Positions 54,186 to 63,218 of a stretch of 64,000 nt of DNA are shown here, one piece after another. The notes under the pieces were generated by a model. That model had not been told where the DNA came from. It saw nothing but the letters and a program-made list of their open reading frames with translations, and searched no databases. Source of the stretch: an uncultured bacterium (GTDB lineage: Bacteria > Bacillota > Clostridia > Lachnospirales > Lachnospiraceae); assembly GCA_948467735.1 (NCBI GenBank), contig CAOKFN010000022.1:12603-76602 (forward strand), given 5' to 3'. Every line of letters starts with the position of its first letter. The first letter of the stretch is position 1. A program made the position numbers and the translations under genes.

Positions 54186-55202
54186 TCAAATACGTTTACT
54201 AAGATTTTCTTTCAATTTTGTGAATGTAAAATTATAAGGATAAAATCCATTTTGGGGAGAAGCAATCCTCAAATTCTTTTTAGCATCCGTGTTAATTTTT
54301 ACAAGTTCATCAATCATTAATGAATCAATAAACCACACACTTTTGTCCACAATATCCTTTCGGCAGTTTAAAGCCATTTCAAAACGATTTTCATAACACT
54401 CCATCCCGCAGGCAATCTGAATATTTTTAAAAAGTTTACTGCGAATAAAATATTCATTATATGTATTCAATATTATGCAATCGTCCAGAAGGTTTTGTGA
54501 ATCTTCTTTGGTCGGAATGTTCCCCGCTATTATGGTAAAAATACACGTTCGGTTACTTCTATCCATAAACGGCCAATTGTAATTACCCACATTATTATTT
54601 TGGGCAAAAATATTGTCAGTTTCAAACAGCTCTGACAAAAACTTCCCATACCTATCAAAAAACGGAACGCATTCAGCGGCTATTTCATTGGCAGTTTTAA
54701 CTCTAAGAATATATCTGTAATTCTCATTATTGCTGACTGTTTCATCGAACAGTTCAACTCTAACCTTGACATATCCGGCAAAAACATCCTTATTATGAGC
54801 CTTACATTGTTTCCAGCATTTAAGCCCCTGTGCTGCATCCAGAAAGTTTACGCTTCCATCGTCTTCTTCCTTCTGTTCGGCAGTTCTCGCAATAATCTCA
54901 TAATGATTCTGTCGCTTTTGAATCTCAAATGCTTTTTCGTTAGCTTTAAAACACGGAAACTTGTCCGCTTTCTCATCATTGGTTAGAATATGACAGCAAA
55001 TCAGGTTATAATCTGCCGTTTTTCCACCTCTTGACTGCGGCAATATGTGATCCACATTCCAGCCATAAGCGCTGTTCCTGTCATTGTAGGCGGCTTTCGC
55101 AATTTCACGACCAGAAAAATCAACCGCCTTCTGCCTTTTTCCAAACTGTTGTACCCACAGCCGACTGGCCGTTTCTTTGTTTAATTCCATCGTTTTTTTC
55201 AT
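54186..55202 (-). CDS. HNH endonuclease-domain protein
   Basis: A 338-aa protein. The HNH fold lies at about residues 45-85: WNVDHILPQSRGGKTADYN (DH at 51-52, N66), then LICCHILTNDEKADKFP, giving the H-N-H pattern. The C-terminal 250 residues show no known domain and may recognise the target. A promoter is seen at 55324-55353. The ATG with GGGAAG 9 bases upstream is preferred over an upstream GTG. It is separated from the CoiA-like gene by about 220 bases on the same strand, so it may be the first gene of the defence set or an independent one. The function is inferred as DNA cleavage. Confidence 0.8.
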   Translation of the reverse strand: MKKTMELNKETASRLWVQQFGKRQKAVDFSGREIAKAAYNDRNSAYGWNVDHILPQSRGGKTADYNLICCHILTNDEKADKFPCFKANEKAFEIQKRQNHYEIIARTAEQKEEDDGSVNFLDAAQGLKCWKQCKAHNKDVFAGYVKVRVELFDETVSNNENYRYILRVKTANEIAAECVPFFDRYGKFLSELFETDNIFAQNNNVGNYNWPFMDRSNRTCIFTIIAGNIPTKEDSQNLLDDCIILNTYNEYFIRSKLFKNIQIACGMECYENRFEMALNCRKDIVDKSVWFIDSLMIDELVKINTDAKKNLRIASPQNGFYPYNFTFTKLKENLSKRI

Positions 55203-55323
55203 ACGCCATACTTCCCTTTCTTTTAAACGGAGAAGTATAATTGCTTTTAACCTCCTTAAAAATCCGGCAAATACTCTGATTGACACATAGGGCAGCCTAC
55301 TGCTGAAACCTCCAAGGGTAATC

Positions 55324-55353
55324 CTTATAACAGCTTGACTAAGGATTTGTCAA
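55324..55353 (-). promoter_or_regulatory. Sigma-A promoter of the HNH gene
   Basis: On the minus strand perfect TTGACA (55348-55353), 18 bases, TATAAG (55324-55329). A 17-base spacing to TTATAA is the alternative. It lies about 120 bases before the HNH start. Confidence 0.65.
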
Positions 55354-55770
55354 TCATCTTTTTGCTTCTCTCTGCAAAAAGAGATAAGATTTGCATATTT
55401 TAAGTATATCACATTGGGTCAGCCGCCGCAATAAACACATACATCATTTCAAACCTTTTTTAATCGGAAATCGAAATCTTCGGCTCCTTCCATCTTAAGC
55501 CTGCTCGTAGAACTGTCCGCAGATGCGGCAATTCCACAAGCTATAATAAGTGCTTTTACCTGACGCTCCAATTCCTGTCTCTCTGCATCACAGCTCTCAG
55601 CGAACGGATAATTTCATCCACATCCTTCTGGCGTGTGCGGCTTCCATAAAAATATTTTCCCTTGGGATACCAGTATTCTCACTGATAAAATTCAATGTTT
55701 CCTTATATTTGTGGAAGCCTTCTCTTTTTTCGCCATTGCCGCAGTTCCTCCGTACATAATAGAAAGCCTG
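55354..55770. other. Gene-poor stretch with a possible gene remnant
   Basis: No intact gene is seen. On the minus strand a CGGAGG ribosome site precedes an ATG near 55737, which reads MAKK and then, after a frameshift, REGFHKYKETLNFISENTG up to about 55603. This may be the remnant of a small gene that I cannot identify. Confidence 0.35.
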
Positions 55771-57189
55771 TTACCTTTCCAGCTCAGCCCGTATCTCAGC
55801 CCATGCTTCAAGGAGGCCTGCGCTTTCGTCCGCCCCTTTCACGGCCTCCTGCACAGCGGCATCCAATTCCTCCAGAGAATGGTTCTCCGCCCACTGTCCC
55901 AGCTCCTCCGTTACCTCCTGCCGGTAGACGGCCAGGGAACCGTAGACCGTATCGTCAATCCCCTCATGGGCCGGAAGCTGGACGCTACCGCCCTGGTAAC
56001 GCTCCAGCAGCAGGCGGAGCTTTCCGGGCATTAACGCTTCCGTCCCCGCCAATGACCGGGAGAACATTTCCTTTAGATAAGGAACATCGTCGATGATTCC
56101 TGTCCCCGCAGCAGCCCGGTGGCTTCCCGTGGCCTGGGTGGGGCCGTCGTCATAAATATTCAGGTTAAACAGCTTTTCCCCATCATAGGGCAGGACGCTG
56201 TCCGCATCCGGGTCGGTGATGGGGATATGTTCCACATGGGTCAGTTCCAAAGGCAGCTCCTCCGCCAGGGAATGCCCCAGCACGCCGGGATTGTCAAGGG
56301 GAAGTCTGGTGGAAAATCCCTGCGGCATGGAGTCCCCCTCCTTTTCGTAAGTAAATTCCCGGGTGGTCTGGTCAACGGGTACCAGAATGTCGGAGGTGAC
56401 ATGTACCACCACCAAGGGACTGTTGAAGCAGTCCGCCAGACCCACAGGGGACAGGGCCTCCCACCTTTCCACATCCCCCTTATGGGAGAAATTCTCCCCG
56501 ATGGGCAGGAACATCCCCGTCACCAGCTTCAGAAAGAAAGGGGCCTCCCCCGAATCCCCGTTCCCCGAAAAGGCTTCCGCCTGGGGGAAATACTGGTGGA
56601 AATTGAAATATACATTGCTGATGGGCGCAGTGGCTATGGACACGCAGTTCCCCATCTGCAGGGCGCTCAGCATCAGCGTGGTATATCCCCCCGCGCTGCC
56701 GCCCACCAAGGCGATTCTCTGTCGGTCCAATTCCTCCATATGGCGGAGCGTATAAAGGGCGGCATTGTTGAACACCAGATCGTCATCCGTCAGTTCCCCG
56801 TTATAGGCATTGTCAAAGGCCGTGGGGGAAGCCACAGCCCAGCCTTGGGCCAGATACCGCCGAAGCTCTGCGGAGTCCTCCGCCATTTCATAGTGGGGGA
56901 CATAGACCAAGGGACAGGGACAGACGGCCTCCTCCGGCAGATAGATCCGGATAGGCCGGGTCTCCACCGCCCCGTCCTTATTGATAAATTTGATATCCAC
57001 CCTTCGCTGCGAGACATTTTCCAAAGGCGGCAGGTCCTGCCCCGTCTGCATGGTGAAAAGCTTCGCATCATCCTCCCACTGATCCCCCAGCGCCGATTTT
57101 ATCAGTCTGGAAAGCGCAAAGGCCATGAGCCCTATAAGCACTGCAATCACCAGCAGGATAATGGCAATTACTTTTATCGCTTTTTTCAT
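55771..57189 (-). CDS. Membrane-anchored alpha/beta hydrolase (472 aa)
   Basis: A 472-aa protein. Residues 3-27 form one hydrophobic segment (VIAIILLVIAVLIGLMAFAL), an N-terminal anchor that places the rest outside the membrane. The alpha/beta-hydrolase fold follows, with the nucleophile elbow GGSAGGYTT (Ser near 167). An aspartate in HVTSDILVPVDQTT and a later histidine are possible triad members. A C-terminal helical extension of about 100 residues is unusual. GGAGG lies 6 bases before the ATG. It is the third gene after the 44-aa membrane peptide and the 336-aa hydrolase. The substrate is unknown. Confidence 0.8.
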   Translation of the reverse strand: MKKAIKVIAIILLVIAVLIGLMAFALSRLIKSALGDQWEDDAKLFTMQTGQDLPPLENVSQRRVDIKFINKDGAVETRPIRIYLPEEAVCPCPLVYVPHYEMAEDSAELRRYLAQGWAVASPTAFDNAYNGELTDDDLVFNNAALYTLRHMEELDRQRIALVGGSAGGYTTLMLSALQMGNCVSIATAPISNVYFNFHQYFPQAEAFSGNGDSGEAPFFLKLVTGMFLPIGENFSHKGDVERWEALSPVGLADCFNSPLVVVHVTSDILVPVDQTTREFTYEKEGDSMPQGFSTRLPLDNPGVLGHSLAEELPLELTHVEHIPITDPDADSVLPYDGEKLFNLNIYDDGPTQATGSHRAAAGTGIIDDVPYLKEMFSRSLAGTEALMPGKLRLLLERYQGGSVQLPAHEGIDDTVYGSLAVYRQEVTEELGQWAENHSLEELDAAVQEAVKGADESAGLLEAWAEIRAELER

Positions 57190-57338
57190 TCCTATCCTCC
57201 ATGTATCTTTCAGGCATGTGCCAGTCAAAATTCACAGCAATACCAGAATTCTGCTCTTACCGCCCTCTTACCCGGCCTAACCCGGACAAGACGAAACCAA
57301 AATTTTGCCATGATGTACAAGATTTCGTTGTTAAGTGC

Positions 57339-58349
57339 CTATTCTACAGGCATATATTTGTCGAGATATTCATCGATGGCTTCCGACCATTGCCTCTGTA
57401 TGGCGTTATCGTTCTGGAGGCCGTGACCCGAATGGGGCAGCTCAAAATATTTGTAGTCCACACCGTTTTCTTCCAGAGCATCCCTCAGGCGCAGCGATGC
57501 CTTAAATGGCTGGATCCGGTCATGGGTTCCATAGGCGGCCACGGTGGGCGGAGCGTCCGGCGTGATATACGCTGCGGAAGAGATGGGCTTCATCCGTTCG
57601 ATATAGGAGCCATCCTTGATTTCCTCCACCGAAATCATCTCCCCCAGCATGGCGCTGAAAATCCCCGCCGCCCCTTGGAAGCTTTCCTCCGTCTCCCGGT
57701 CGAAGCCGTAATTGTCCCAATCCTCCCGATAGAAGCAGGACGGCCCCACCGCGCCGAAAGTGAGAACCACAGGCACGGGAGCTTCCGCGGCATCCCGATA
57801 GGCATAAATCATGGCAAGCGCATGGCCTGCGGAACCGCCCGCAACAGCCATTTTATCAATGGGATACCCTGCCGCTTCGGCGGCTTCAATCACTTTCGGG
57901 ATCGCAGCCTTGATCTCATCCGCCTGTGTGGAAACGCTTGCGCCGTTAGAGATGCCGTTCAGTTCCGCAAAAAGGGTGTAATTGATCCCGGCCCCCACAT
58001 AGCCCTTGCTGCAAAGCCATGAGAGCATTTCCCGGTCTCCGGATTTGTCGCCGCTGGTAAAGCCGCCCGCATGCAGGTATACCACGAGGCCGTAGGCTTC
58101 TCTAGAATTGTCCTTTGGCAGGTACAGGTCAAATTTGTTCGCCTCCCCCTCCCCGTAAGGGAGATCCAGCTTCAGGGTTCCGATTTCATCGCTCCATGCC
58201 ACACTGTACTCCTTAGCCCATGACGGTGTGATCAGGAACTTGGAAGCCGCTCCGATTCCGAAAAAAATGATAAACACTGCTATAGAAATCAATACAAACA
58301 TCCCTCTGCCTTTCTTTTTCTCAGGTTTCACAGAATTTTTCGTTTTCAT
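57339..58349 (-). CDS. Membrane-anchored alpha/beta hydrolase (336 aa)
   Basis: A 336-aa esterase-type protein. Basic residues 1-16 precede a transmembrane segment (FVLISIAVFIIFFGIGAA). The extracytoplasmic domain has the oxyanion motif VYLHAGGF, the nucleophile elbow VAGGSAGHAL, an aspartate in YGTHDRIQPF and the histidine in ELPHSGHGLQ, so the triad looks complete. GGAGGG stands 8 bases before the ATG. Its start overlaps the stop of the 44-aa gene as ATGA, and the 472-aa hydrolase follows after 150 bases. It is distinct in sequence from that hydrolase. The divergent TetR gene is its likely regulator. Confidence 0.85.
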   Translation of the reverse strand: MKTKNSVKPEKKKGRGMFVLISIAVFIIFFGIGAASKFLITPSWAKEYSVAWSDEIGTLKLDLPYGEGEANKFDLYLPKDNSREAYGLVVYLHAGGFTSGDKSGDREMLSWLCSKGYVGAGINYTLFAELNGISNGASVSTQADEIKAAIPKVIEAAEAAGYPIDKMAVAGGSAGHALAMIYAYRDAAEAPVPVVLTFGAVGPSCFYREDWDNYGFDRETEESFQGAAGIFSAMLGEMISVEEIKDGSYIERMKPISSAAYITPDAPPTVAAYGTHDRIQPFKASLRLRDALEENGVDYKYFELPHSGHGLQNDNAIQRQWSEAIDEYLDKYMPVE

Positions 58350-58480
58350 AGGAAATTCCCTCCAAACAGCGTGCCGCCCAGCAGCAGGTTCATGAATGCC
58401 CTGACAGCCAGCCTTCCAAGGACAAAGGCGGCAAGGGCTATCACACCAAGGATAATGATACGTTTTGTGTCAATCGACAT
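58346..58480 (-). CDS. Small 44-aa membrane peptide
   Basis: The frame starts at an ATG preceded by AAAGGAG at 5 bases and reads MSIDTKRIIILGVIALAAF, then VLGRLAVRAF and a Gly-rich end. It is one transmembrane helix with a positive flank. The stop overlaps the start of the 336-aa hydrolase as ATGA, which supports real translation and coupling. Homologues are not recognised. It may help to insert or regulate the hydrolases. Confidence 0.65.
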   Translation of the reverse strand: MSIDTKRIIILGVIALAAFVLGRLAVRAFMNLLLGGTLFGGNFL

Positions 58481-58538
58481 TTTTACTCCTTTCCCGGCCC
58501 GGACAGGCCGAAGCCATTTTGACTCTGAAATCATTTTA

Positions 58539-58567
58539 TTGACATCACGGAGCATTTGTACTATAAT
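58539..58567 (+). promoter_or_regulatory. Perfect consensus sigma-A promoter of the TetR gene
   Basis: TTGACA (58539-58544), exactly 17 bases, TATAAT (58562-58567), both matching consensus at every position. It lies 72 bases before the TetR start, in the region shared with the divergent hydrolase operon. Confidence 0.85.
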
Positions 58568-58639
58568 CTGCTTAAACATTCGTAACGTCATCAAAAATTG
58601 TATCAACAAGCCGGTTCACTGTCAAGGGGATGGGGAAAA

Positions 58640-59176
58640 ATGAGACAAAACGCAAAAAGTGTATCGCCGCTGAGCAACGAAGCCAGAACTGCCTATACCA
58701 TAGAACAGATTACGGCCGCCCTTTTAGAGCTGCTGAAAGATTGCCCGTTCAGCGAGATTACCGTCAGTGAAATATGCAGCCACGCAAGGGTCGGCAGGGC
58801 TTCTTTCTACCGCAATTTTGAGAGCAAGGAAGACGTGCTGAAAAAATGGCTGGATCAGGTCACGGACAATTTTGTCTCCGGCTCCGCCATCAGCCTTGAG
58901 AGGGACAGCCCCACGGAATATTTTACCAAACTCTTCACCCACATGATGGAATATAGGGAAATATGCTTCATTCTTCACAAAGCCGGCCTGACCCAGCTGT
59001 TAAGGGATGAATTCGACAGGCGGTTCCTCTTATCCTACAGGGAGGTCTACGGCGAATTCAAATCCTGCTTTCTGTCCGGAGGGATTTTTAACATTGTGAT
59101 GTCATGGCTGGTAAGGGGCTGCCCGGAAACGCCGGGGGAAATTGCCGGGAAGCTGGCTGAAATTCTAAAGAAATAA
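58640..59176 (+). CDS. TetR/AcrR-family regulator (paralogue 1)
   Basis: A 178-aa regulator. The helix-turn-helix spans about residues 15-60 (LLKDCPFSEITVSEICSHAR, then VGRASFYRNFESKEDVL). The C-terminal ligand domain is short and includes LFTHMMEYREICFIL and GIFNIVMSWLVRG, as in regulators of the dihydroxyacetone kinase DhaS-like group. The start is the ATG 10 bases after AAGGGGAT. It is divergent from the hydrolase operon and 28 bases upstream of the GDPD gene, so it may control both. A second, clearly related TetR gene lies 2 kb downstream. Confidence 0.88.
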   Translation: MRQNAKSVSPLSNEARTAYTIEQITAALLELLKDCPFSEITVSEICSHARVGRASFYRNFESKEDVLKKWLDQVTDNFVSGSAISLERDSPTEYFTKLFTHMMEYREICFILHKAGLTQLLRDEFDRRFLLSYREVYGEFKSCFLSGGIFNIVMSWLVRGCPETPGEIAGKLAEILKK

Positions 59177-59204
59177 TCTGCAAAAATGTTAGGGAGTATC
59201 TATC

Positions 59205-61199
59205 ATGAAAAGAAACCGAAAAAACAGAGAATTCTCTCAGGAACCAAAACAGATCAGCTTCCGCAGGCTCACACTGGAAACGCTGCCGGAGATGTGGGGC
59301 TTCCAAATCCTTGCGGCGCTCCTCATGGCCGTCCCCGCCTCCCTTCTTTCAAAGCTCATGGCATGGACTGCCGAATCGGCGGGAGGCGCCGTGACCACGG
59401 CAGACGGAAAGGAACTGCTGTTTAGCTGGCGCACCCCGGTGCTGCTCCTTCTGGGCGGTTTTCTGGTTTTCTGGTATGTCATCATGGAAATCTTTGCCCA
59501 GATACATATGCATGAGGACGTCCTGAACGGGCGCAGGGCCGGCATTCTGCAGGAGGCGGGAAAGGGCATCCGTTCTTTCCGCCGATTCCTGTCGCCTGCA
59601 GGGCTATTGATCCTGCTGTACATCTTCATCGCCGTACCCCTCTGCGGCATAGGCTTTTCCATCAGCCTGTCCCGTGCTTTTTATATCCCGAACTTCATCA
59701 TGGACGTCATAAAGGCTGCGCCCCTCTATGCTTTCGCCTACGGCGCGCTGATTCTCGCTCTGGCATGGGCAGGATACCGTTCCATTTTTTCCGTCCACGC
59801 CATGCTGATAGACGGAATGACGCCTGCCGAAGCTAAGAAAGAATCCCGCCGTATCCTCAAAACCCACGGCAGGAAATTCATTTCCGGCATGCTGAAGCAC
59901 ATATTCTTTCTCCTGCTGATTCTGACTGCCGCCTATCTTGTTTTCAGTTTCCTGCCCTGCGCCGTGCTTGAAGATATGGGGAAAGGGCTTCCGCAGGGAT
60001 ACAATGCGGATATTCTGCGCTTTGCCGACACTTCCGCCCAGACCGCTGCGGAATATACAGACAGTTTCAATTCTACAGCAGGAATGGACAATTTAACCGG
60101 AACGGACAGCGTCGCCGGATTGAACATCCCCTCTGGGACACCCCCCTTAACGGAAACCCACATAGCCGTGATTTTCTATCGATTTCTCTGCTGCCTCGCC
60201 GTTTTGATGGGCTCCTATCTGGACTCCGTGGCGCTTCTGCTCTGCGGCGCTTACCTGATGCTGCGCTTTACCAGATATTATCTGGAATTCACAAGAGGCG
60301 CCCGCGCTTTCTGGCCGGAACGCCCCAGAAAATCCCGTTACGGATGGAAACTTTTAATCCTGATGGGCGTATTCGCCCTGATATTCCTGCTGTCTGTTTT
60401 GGCAGGTCTTTTCTACCACCAGTTTTTTGTCTGCCCGGAACCGGTAAAAATCATTGCCCATCGGGCAGGCGGCACGGAAGCCTCCGAAAACTCCATCGAA
60501 GGACTGTACGCCGCCATGGAATACGGCTGCTATGGCAGTGAGATCGACGTCCAGCGCACAAAGGACGGATATTACATCATCAACCATGACAGCGACTTCA
60601 AACGGCTCACCGGAACGGCCAAATCTCCTCAGGATATGACCCTGGAAGAAATCCGGATGCTGCGGATCAAGGATACCACCGGCAGCGGTGCGGAGCTTCC
60701 CATAGTGACTCTGGAAGAAATGCTCGATGTAATGAAAGGAAAAGGAAAGCTGTATATCGAGCTGAAAGGAGGAACCGCAGACCGGCAGATGGTAGACGAC
60801 CTGGCCCGCATCCTCCGGGAGAAGGACTGCGTTCAGGACGCGGCCCTTATCTCCCTGAATTACAGCGTCATCGACTATGCGGAAGACACTTATCCGGAGT
60901 TTGAGACCGGCACCCTGTTTTTCGCCGGAATCGGCAATGTGGCCCGGCTGAACTGCGACCTGCTGATTATGGAGGAACAAATTGCCACAGACTTTCGGGT
61001 GGAGCAGGTGCATAACGCCGGGAAGCAGGCCATCGTATGGACGGTGAACACAGCCCAGTCCATGTACCGCTTTCTGGACAGCGGCGTGGACGCAGTGATC
61101 ACGGACGAAATCCGGCTGGCGCAGGAAACGCAGCAAAAGCTTGATGAACGAAGCGACCTGCAGGTCATCAAAGACAAGCTTGCAGGCATCTGGGAATGA
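59205..61199 (+). CDS. Membrane glycerophosphodiester phosphodiesterase
   Basis: A 664-aa protein. The N-terminal 415 residues contain about six to eight hydrophobic helices (VLLLLGGFLVFWYVIMEIF, LLILLYIFIAVPLCGIGF, LYAFAYGALILALAWAGY and others), the glycerophosphoryl diester phosphodiesterase membrane domain. The C-terminal TIM-barrel GDPD domain begins IIAHRAGGTEASENS near residue 417. Its metal and catalytic residues are visible in GSEIDVQRTKDG and IINHD, and later YIELKGG. The family hydrolyses glycerophosphodiesters from phospholipids or lipoteichoic acid. GGGAG lies 8 bases before the ATG. It sits between two TetR paralogues. Confidence 0.9.
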   Translation: MKRNRKNREFSQEPKQISFRRLTLETLPEMWGFQILAALLMAVPASLLSKLMAWTAESAGGAVTTADGKELLFSWRTPVLLLLGGFLVFWYVIMEIFAQIHMHEDVLNGRRAGILQEAGKGIRSFRRFLSPAGLLILLYIFIAVPLCGIGFSISLSRAFYIPNFIMDVIKAAPLYAFAYGALILALAWAGYRSIFSVHAMLIDGMTPAEAKKESRRILKTHGRKFISGMLKHIFFLLLILTAAYLVFSFLPCAVLEDMGKGLPQGYNADILRFADTSAQTAAEYTDSFNSTAGMDNLTGTDSVAGLNIPSGTPPLTETHIAVIFYRFLCCLAVLMGSYLDSVALLLCGAYLMLRFTRYYLEFTRGARAFWPERPRKSRYGWKLLILMGVFALIFLLSVLAGLFYHQFFVCPEPVKIIAHRAGGTEASENSIEGLYAAMEYGCYGSEIDVQRTKDGYYIINHDSDFKRLTGTAKSPQDMTLEEIRMLRIKDTTGSGAELPIVTLEEMLDVMKGKGKLYIELKGGTADRQMVDDLARILREKDCVQDAALISLNYSVIDYAEDTYPEFETGTLFFAGIGNVARLNCDLLIMEEQIATDFRVEQVHNAGKQAIVWTVNTAQSMYRFLDSGVDAVITDEIRLAQETQQKLDERSDLQVIKDKLAGIWE

Positions 61200-61259
61200 A
61201 CATTCCTGCGGCAGAACACTGAAAATACAACGCTAAAACAGAGAGGACAGAATAACAAA

Positions 61260-61820
61260 ATGGAACAGACAAAAAGCATATCCCCCATGAGCAACCAGGG
61301 AAGAAACGCATATGTACTCCGGCATCTGACCGACTCGCTTCTGAAACTGCTTCAGGATAAGCCTATGGCAGAGATTTCAATCAGCGAATTATGCGATGCC
61401 GCATGTGTGGGAAGGGCCTCCTTTTACCGCAATTATGAAAGCAAGGAAGCCATCTTAAAGGCCTATATCGGAGAAATCTTCCATGCTGATCTCATGCCCG
61501 GCAGCGAGAGCACAGAGGCTCCTCTGGACGAAAGTATCCTCAGAATATTTTCCCATTACGAGAAATACCATAAATTTTACAGCCTGCTCAATGAAAGAGG
61601 GCTGATCTATCTGCTGAAGGATGTTATTATTGAATTATGCGGTCTGCAGCCGGAGGATTCGGCAATAGAAGCTTATGCAAAAGCATTCGCTGCCTATAGC
61701 CTGTATGGCTGGACTGAGGTATGGTTCCAAAGAGGGATGAAAGAATCTGCAGCAGAGGTGGCAAATCTTTTCAAGCAGCAGTCACCGCTGAATCCCTGCA
61801 TCGACCCGGGGACGGCATAG
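61260..61820 (+). CDS. TetR/AcrR-family regulator (paralogue 2)
   Basis: A 186-aa regulator closely related to the TetR at 58640. The two share the N-terminal pattern SPLSNEAR/SPMSNQGR followed by AYT/AYV, the recognition helix VGRASFYRN(F/Y)ESKE and the short C-terminal domain. GAGAGG stands 13 bases before the ATG, rather far. It is downstream of the GDPD gene by 60 bases and upstream of the MFS transporter by 220 bases, so either could be its target. A local duplication of a regulator with change of target is likely. Confidence 0.88.
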   Translation: MEQTKSISPMSNQGRNAYVLRHLTDSLLKLLQDKPMAEISISELCDAACVGRASFYRNYESKEAILKAYIGEIFHADLMPGSESTEAPLDESILRIFSHYEKYHKFYSLLNERGLIYLLKDVIIELCGLQPEDSAIEAYAKAFAAYSLYGWTEVWFQRGMKESAAEVANLFKQQSPLNPCIDPGTA

Positions 61821-62042
61821 CCAATATCCGCAGCGCAGAATCCTGCACCCGAATTATCAGGGGCGGCGCATCCAAATCTCAGAATCCATGCCCCGCAGGT
61901 ATTCCTTGGCCGGGACAGAGCCAGCTGTCCGGCCATACCGCATGGCTGGAAGTTTTTTGCAACTATTTCCGGATGCCCGTGTTCCATGGCCTATCAACAC
62001 ACCGGACGAAATATCACAAACCGGAGGAGGGATAAATATCAT

Positions 62043-63218
62043 ATGGCTTTGCTTCTTATTGCAGTAATCTATCTTGCTTTTATAAGCCTCGGTCTGCCCG
62101 ACTCGCTGCTCGGCTCAGCATGGCCAACCATGCAGACTGTTTTTCATGTGCCTTCGTCATATGCGGGCTATGTCTCTATGGCGATTTCTTTTATGACGAT
62201 CATATCGGCGCTGGCGGGTCCGAAGCTGATCGAAAAATTTTCCACCAAATGGATCGTGATTGTCTCAATATTTTTGACAATAATAGGACTTTTGGGATTT
62301 TCATTTACCACACGGTATTGGATGCTTTTTCTGTTCGCTGTTCCCTACGGTCTGGGAGCCGGTTCGGTTGACGCTTCTCTCAATCACTATGTGGCAAATC
62401 ATTATTCCTCGGCGGTGATGAACTTTCTGCACTGTTTTTACGGACTCGGAGCGGTCATCAGCCCGAATCTTATGGCAATGGCCCTGAAATATGCGCGATG
62501 GAATGAGGGCTATCGCTGGACGGCATATGTTCAAATAGGAATTCTCCTTGTCTGCATTCTTTCACTGCCGCTCTGGAAAAACAATGAAAAAGAGGCGCAG
62601 GAAATGGAGGAAAGTGCGGGAATCGCGGAGGCATTAAAGGCTCCCGGCGTTATGCTCACATTGATTGCTTTCTTTTCCTACTGTGCAGGCGAAGCTGCCT
62701 GTTTTTTGTGGACGTCAAGCTACTTTGCAGGCACAAAGCAAGGCATGAGCGAAGAGCTTGTCGCAGCGTTCGGTTCGCTTATTTTCGGCGGGCTGATGCT
62801 CGGACGCTTGATTTCCGGCTTTGTTTCTAACCGGATTGGAGACCGTATGCTGATTCGTATTGGGATTGCAATAGAGTTTGCAGGGATTCTGCTGACTGCC
62901 CTGCCGTTTCAGGGCTATATTCCTGCCGCTGTGGGCTTTCTGACTGTCGGTACAGGTATGGGCCCGGTCTATCCGGCAATTCAGCACATGGCTCCTGACA
63001 ATTTCGGAAAAAAGTACAGTGCGGCGGTGATTGGATTGCAAATGGCTTCCGCCTATCTCGGGAGCACTTTTATGCCAACGGTGTTCGGCAGGCTTCAACA
63101 GGCCATCGGTATATGGATCATGCCGCTGTATTTGACTTTGTTTGCTTTCCTAAACATTGTTTTCCTAGAATTGGCTTATCAAAAAATCAGGAGAAAAGGC
63201 GGTGAGGATCCTGCCTGA
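62043..63218 (+). CDS. MFS transporter
   Basis: A 391-aa membrane protein with about twelve hydrophobic segments, typical of the major facilitator superfamily. The first helix is MALLLIAVIYLAFISLGLPD. A motif-A-like loop follows helix 2 (ALAGPKLIEKFSTKW), and the second half repeats it in ISGFVSNRIGDRMLIR. GLPDSLLGSAWP and the LNHYVANHYSSAVMNFLHC segment recall the fucose/glucose permease-like (FucP/YfkF) group of sugar or drug transporters. The ATG is chosen for the GGAGGAGGG site about 11 bases upstream. The next frame overlaps its end by 17 bases and is a truncated regulator. Confidence 0.88.
   Translation: MALLLIAVIYLAFISLGLPDSLLGSAWPTMQTVFHVPSSYAGYVSMAISFMTIISALAGPKLIEKFSTKWIVIVSIFLTIIGLLGFSFTTRYWMLFLFAVPYGLGAGSVDASLNHYVANHYSSAVMNFLHCFYGLGAVISPNLMAMALKYARWNEGYRWTAYVQIGILLVCILSLPLWKNNEKEAQEMEESAGIAEALKAPGVMLTLIAFFSYCAGEAACFLWTSSYFAGTKQGMSEELVAAFGSLIFGGLMLGRLISGFVSNRIGDRMLIRIGIAIEFAGILLTALPFQGYIPAAVGFLTVGTGMGPVYPAIQHMAPDNFGKKYSAAVIGLQMASAYLGSTFMPTVFGRLQQAIGIWIMPLYLTLFAFLNIVFLELAYQKIRRKGGEDPA

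Noticed and set aside
43232..55202. DISARM system
   Set aside because: No methyltransferase, no phospholipase-D-type DrmC and no separate DUF1998 protein are seen; the DUF1998 lies in the helicase itself, which fits a DruE-like protein better.
56119..57426. 435-aa plus-strand open frame opposite the 472-aa hydrolase
   Set aside because: Antisense shadow in GC-rich DNA; the minus-strand gene has a signal anchor, a GGSAGG elbow and a GGAGG site.
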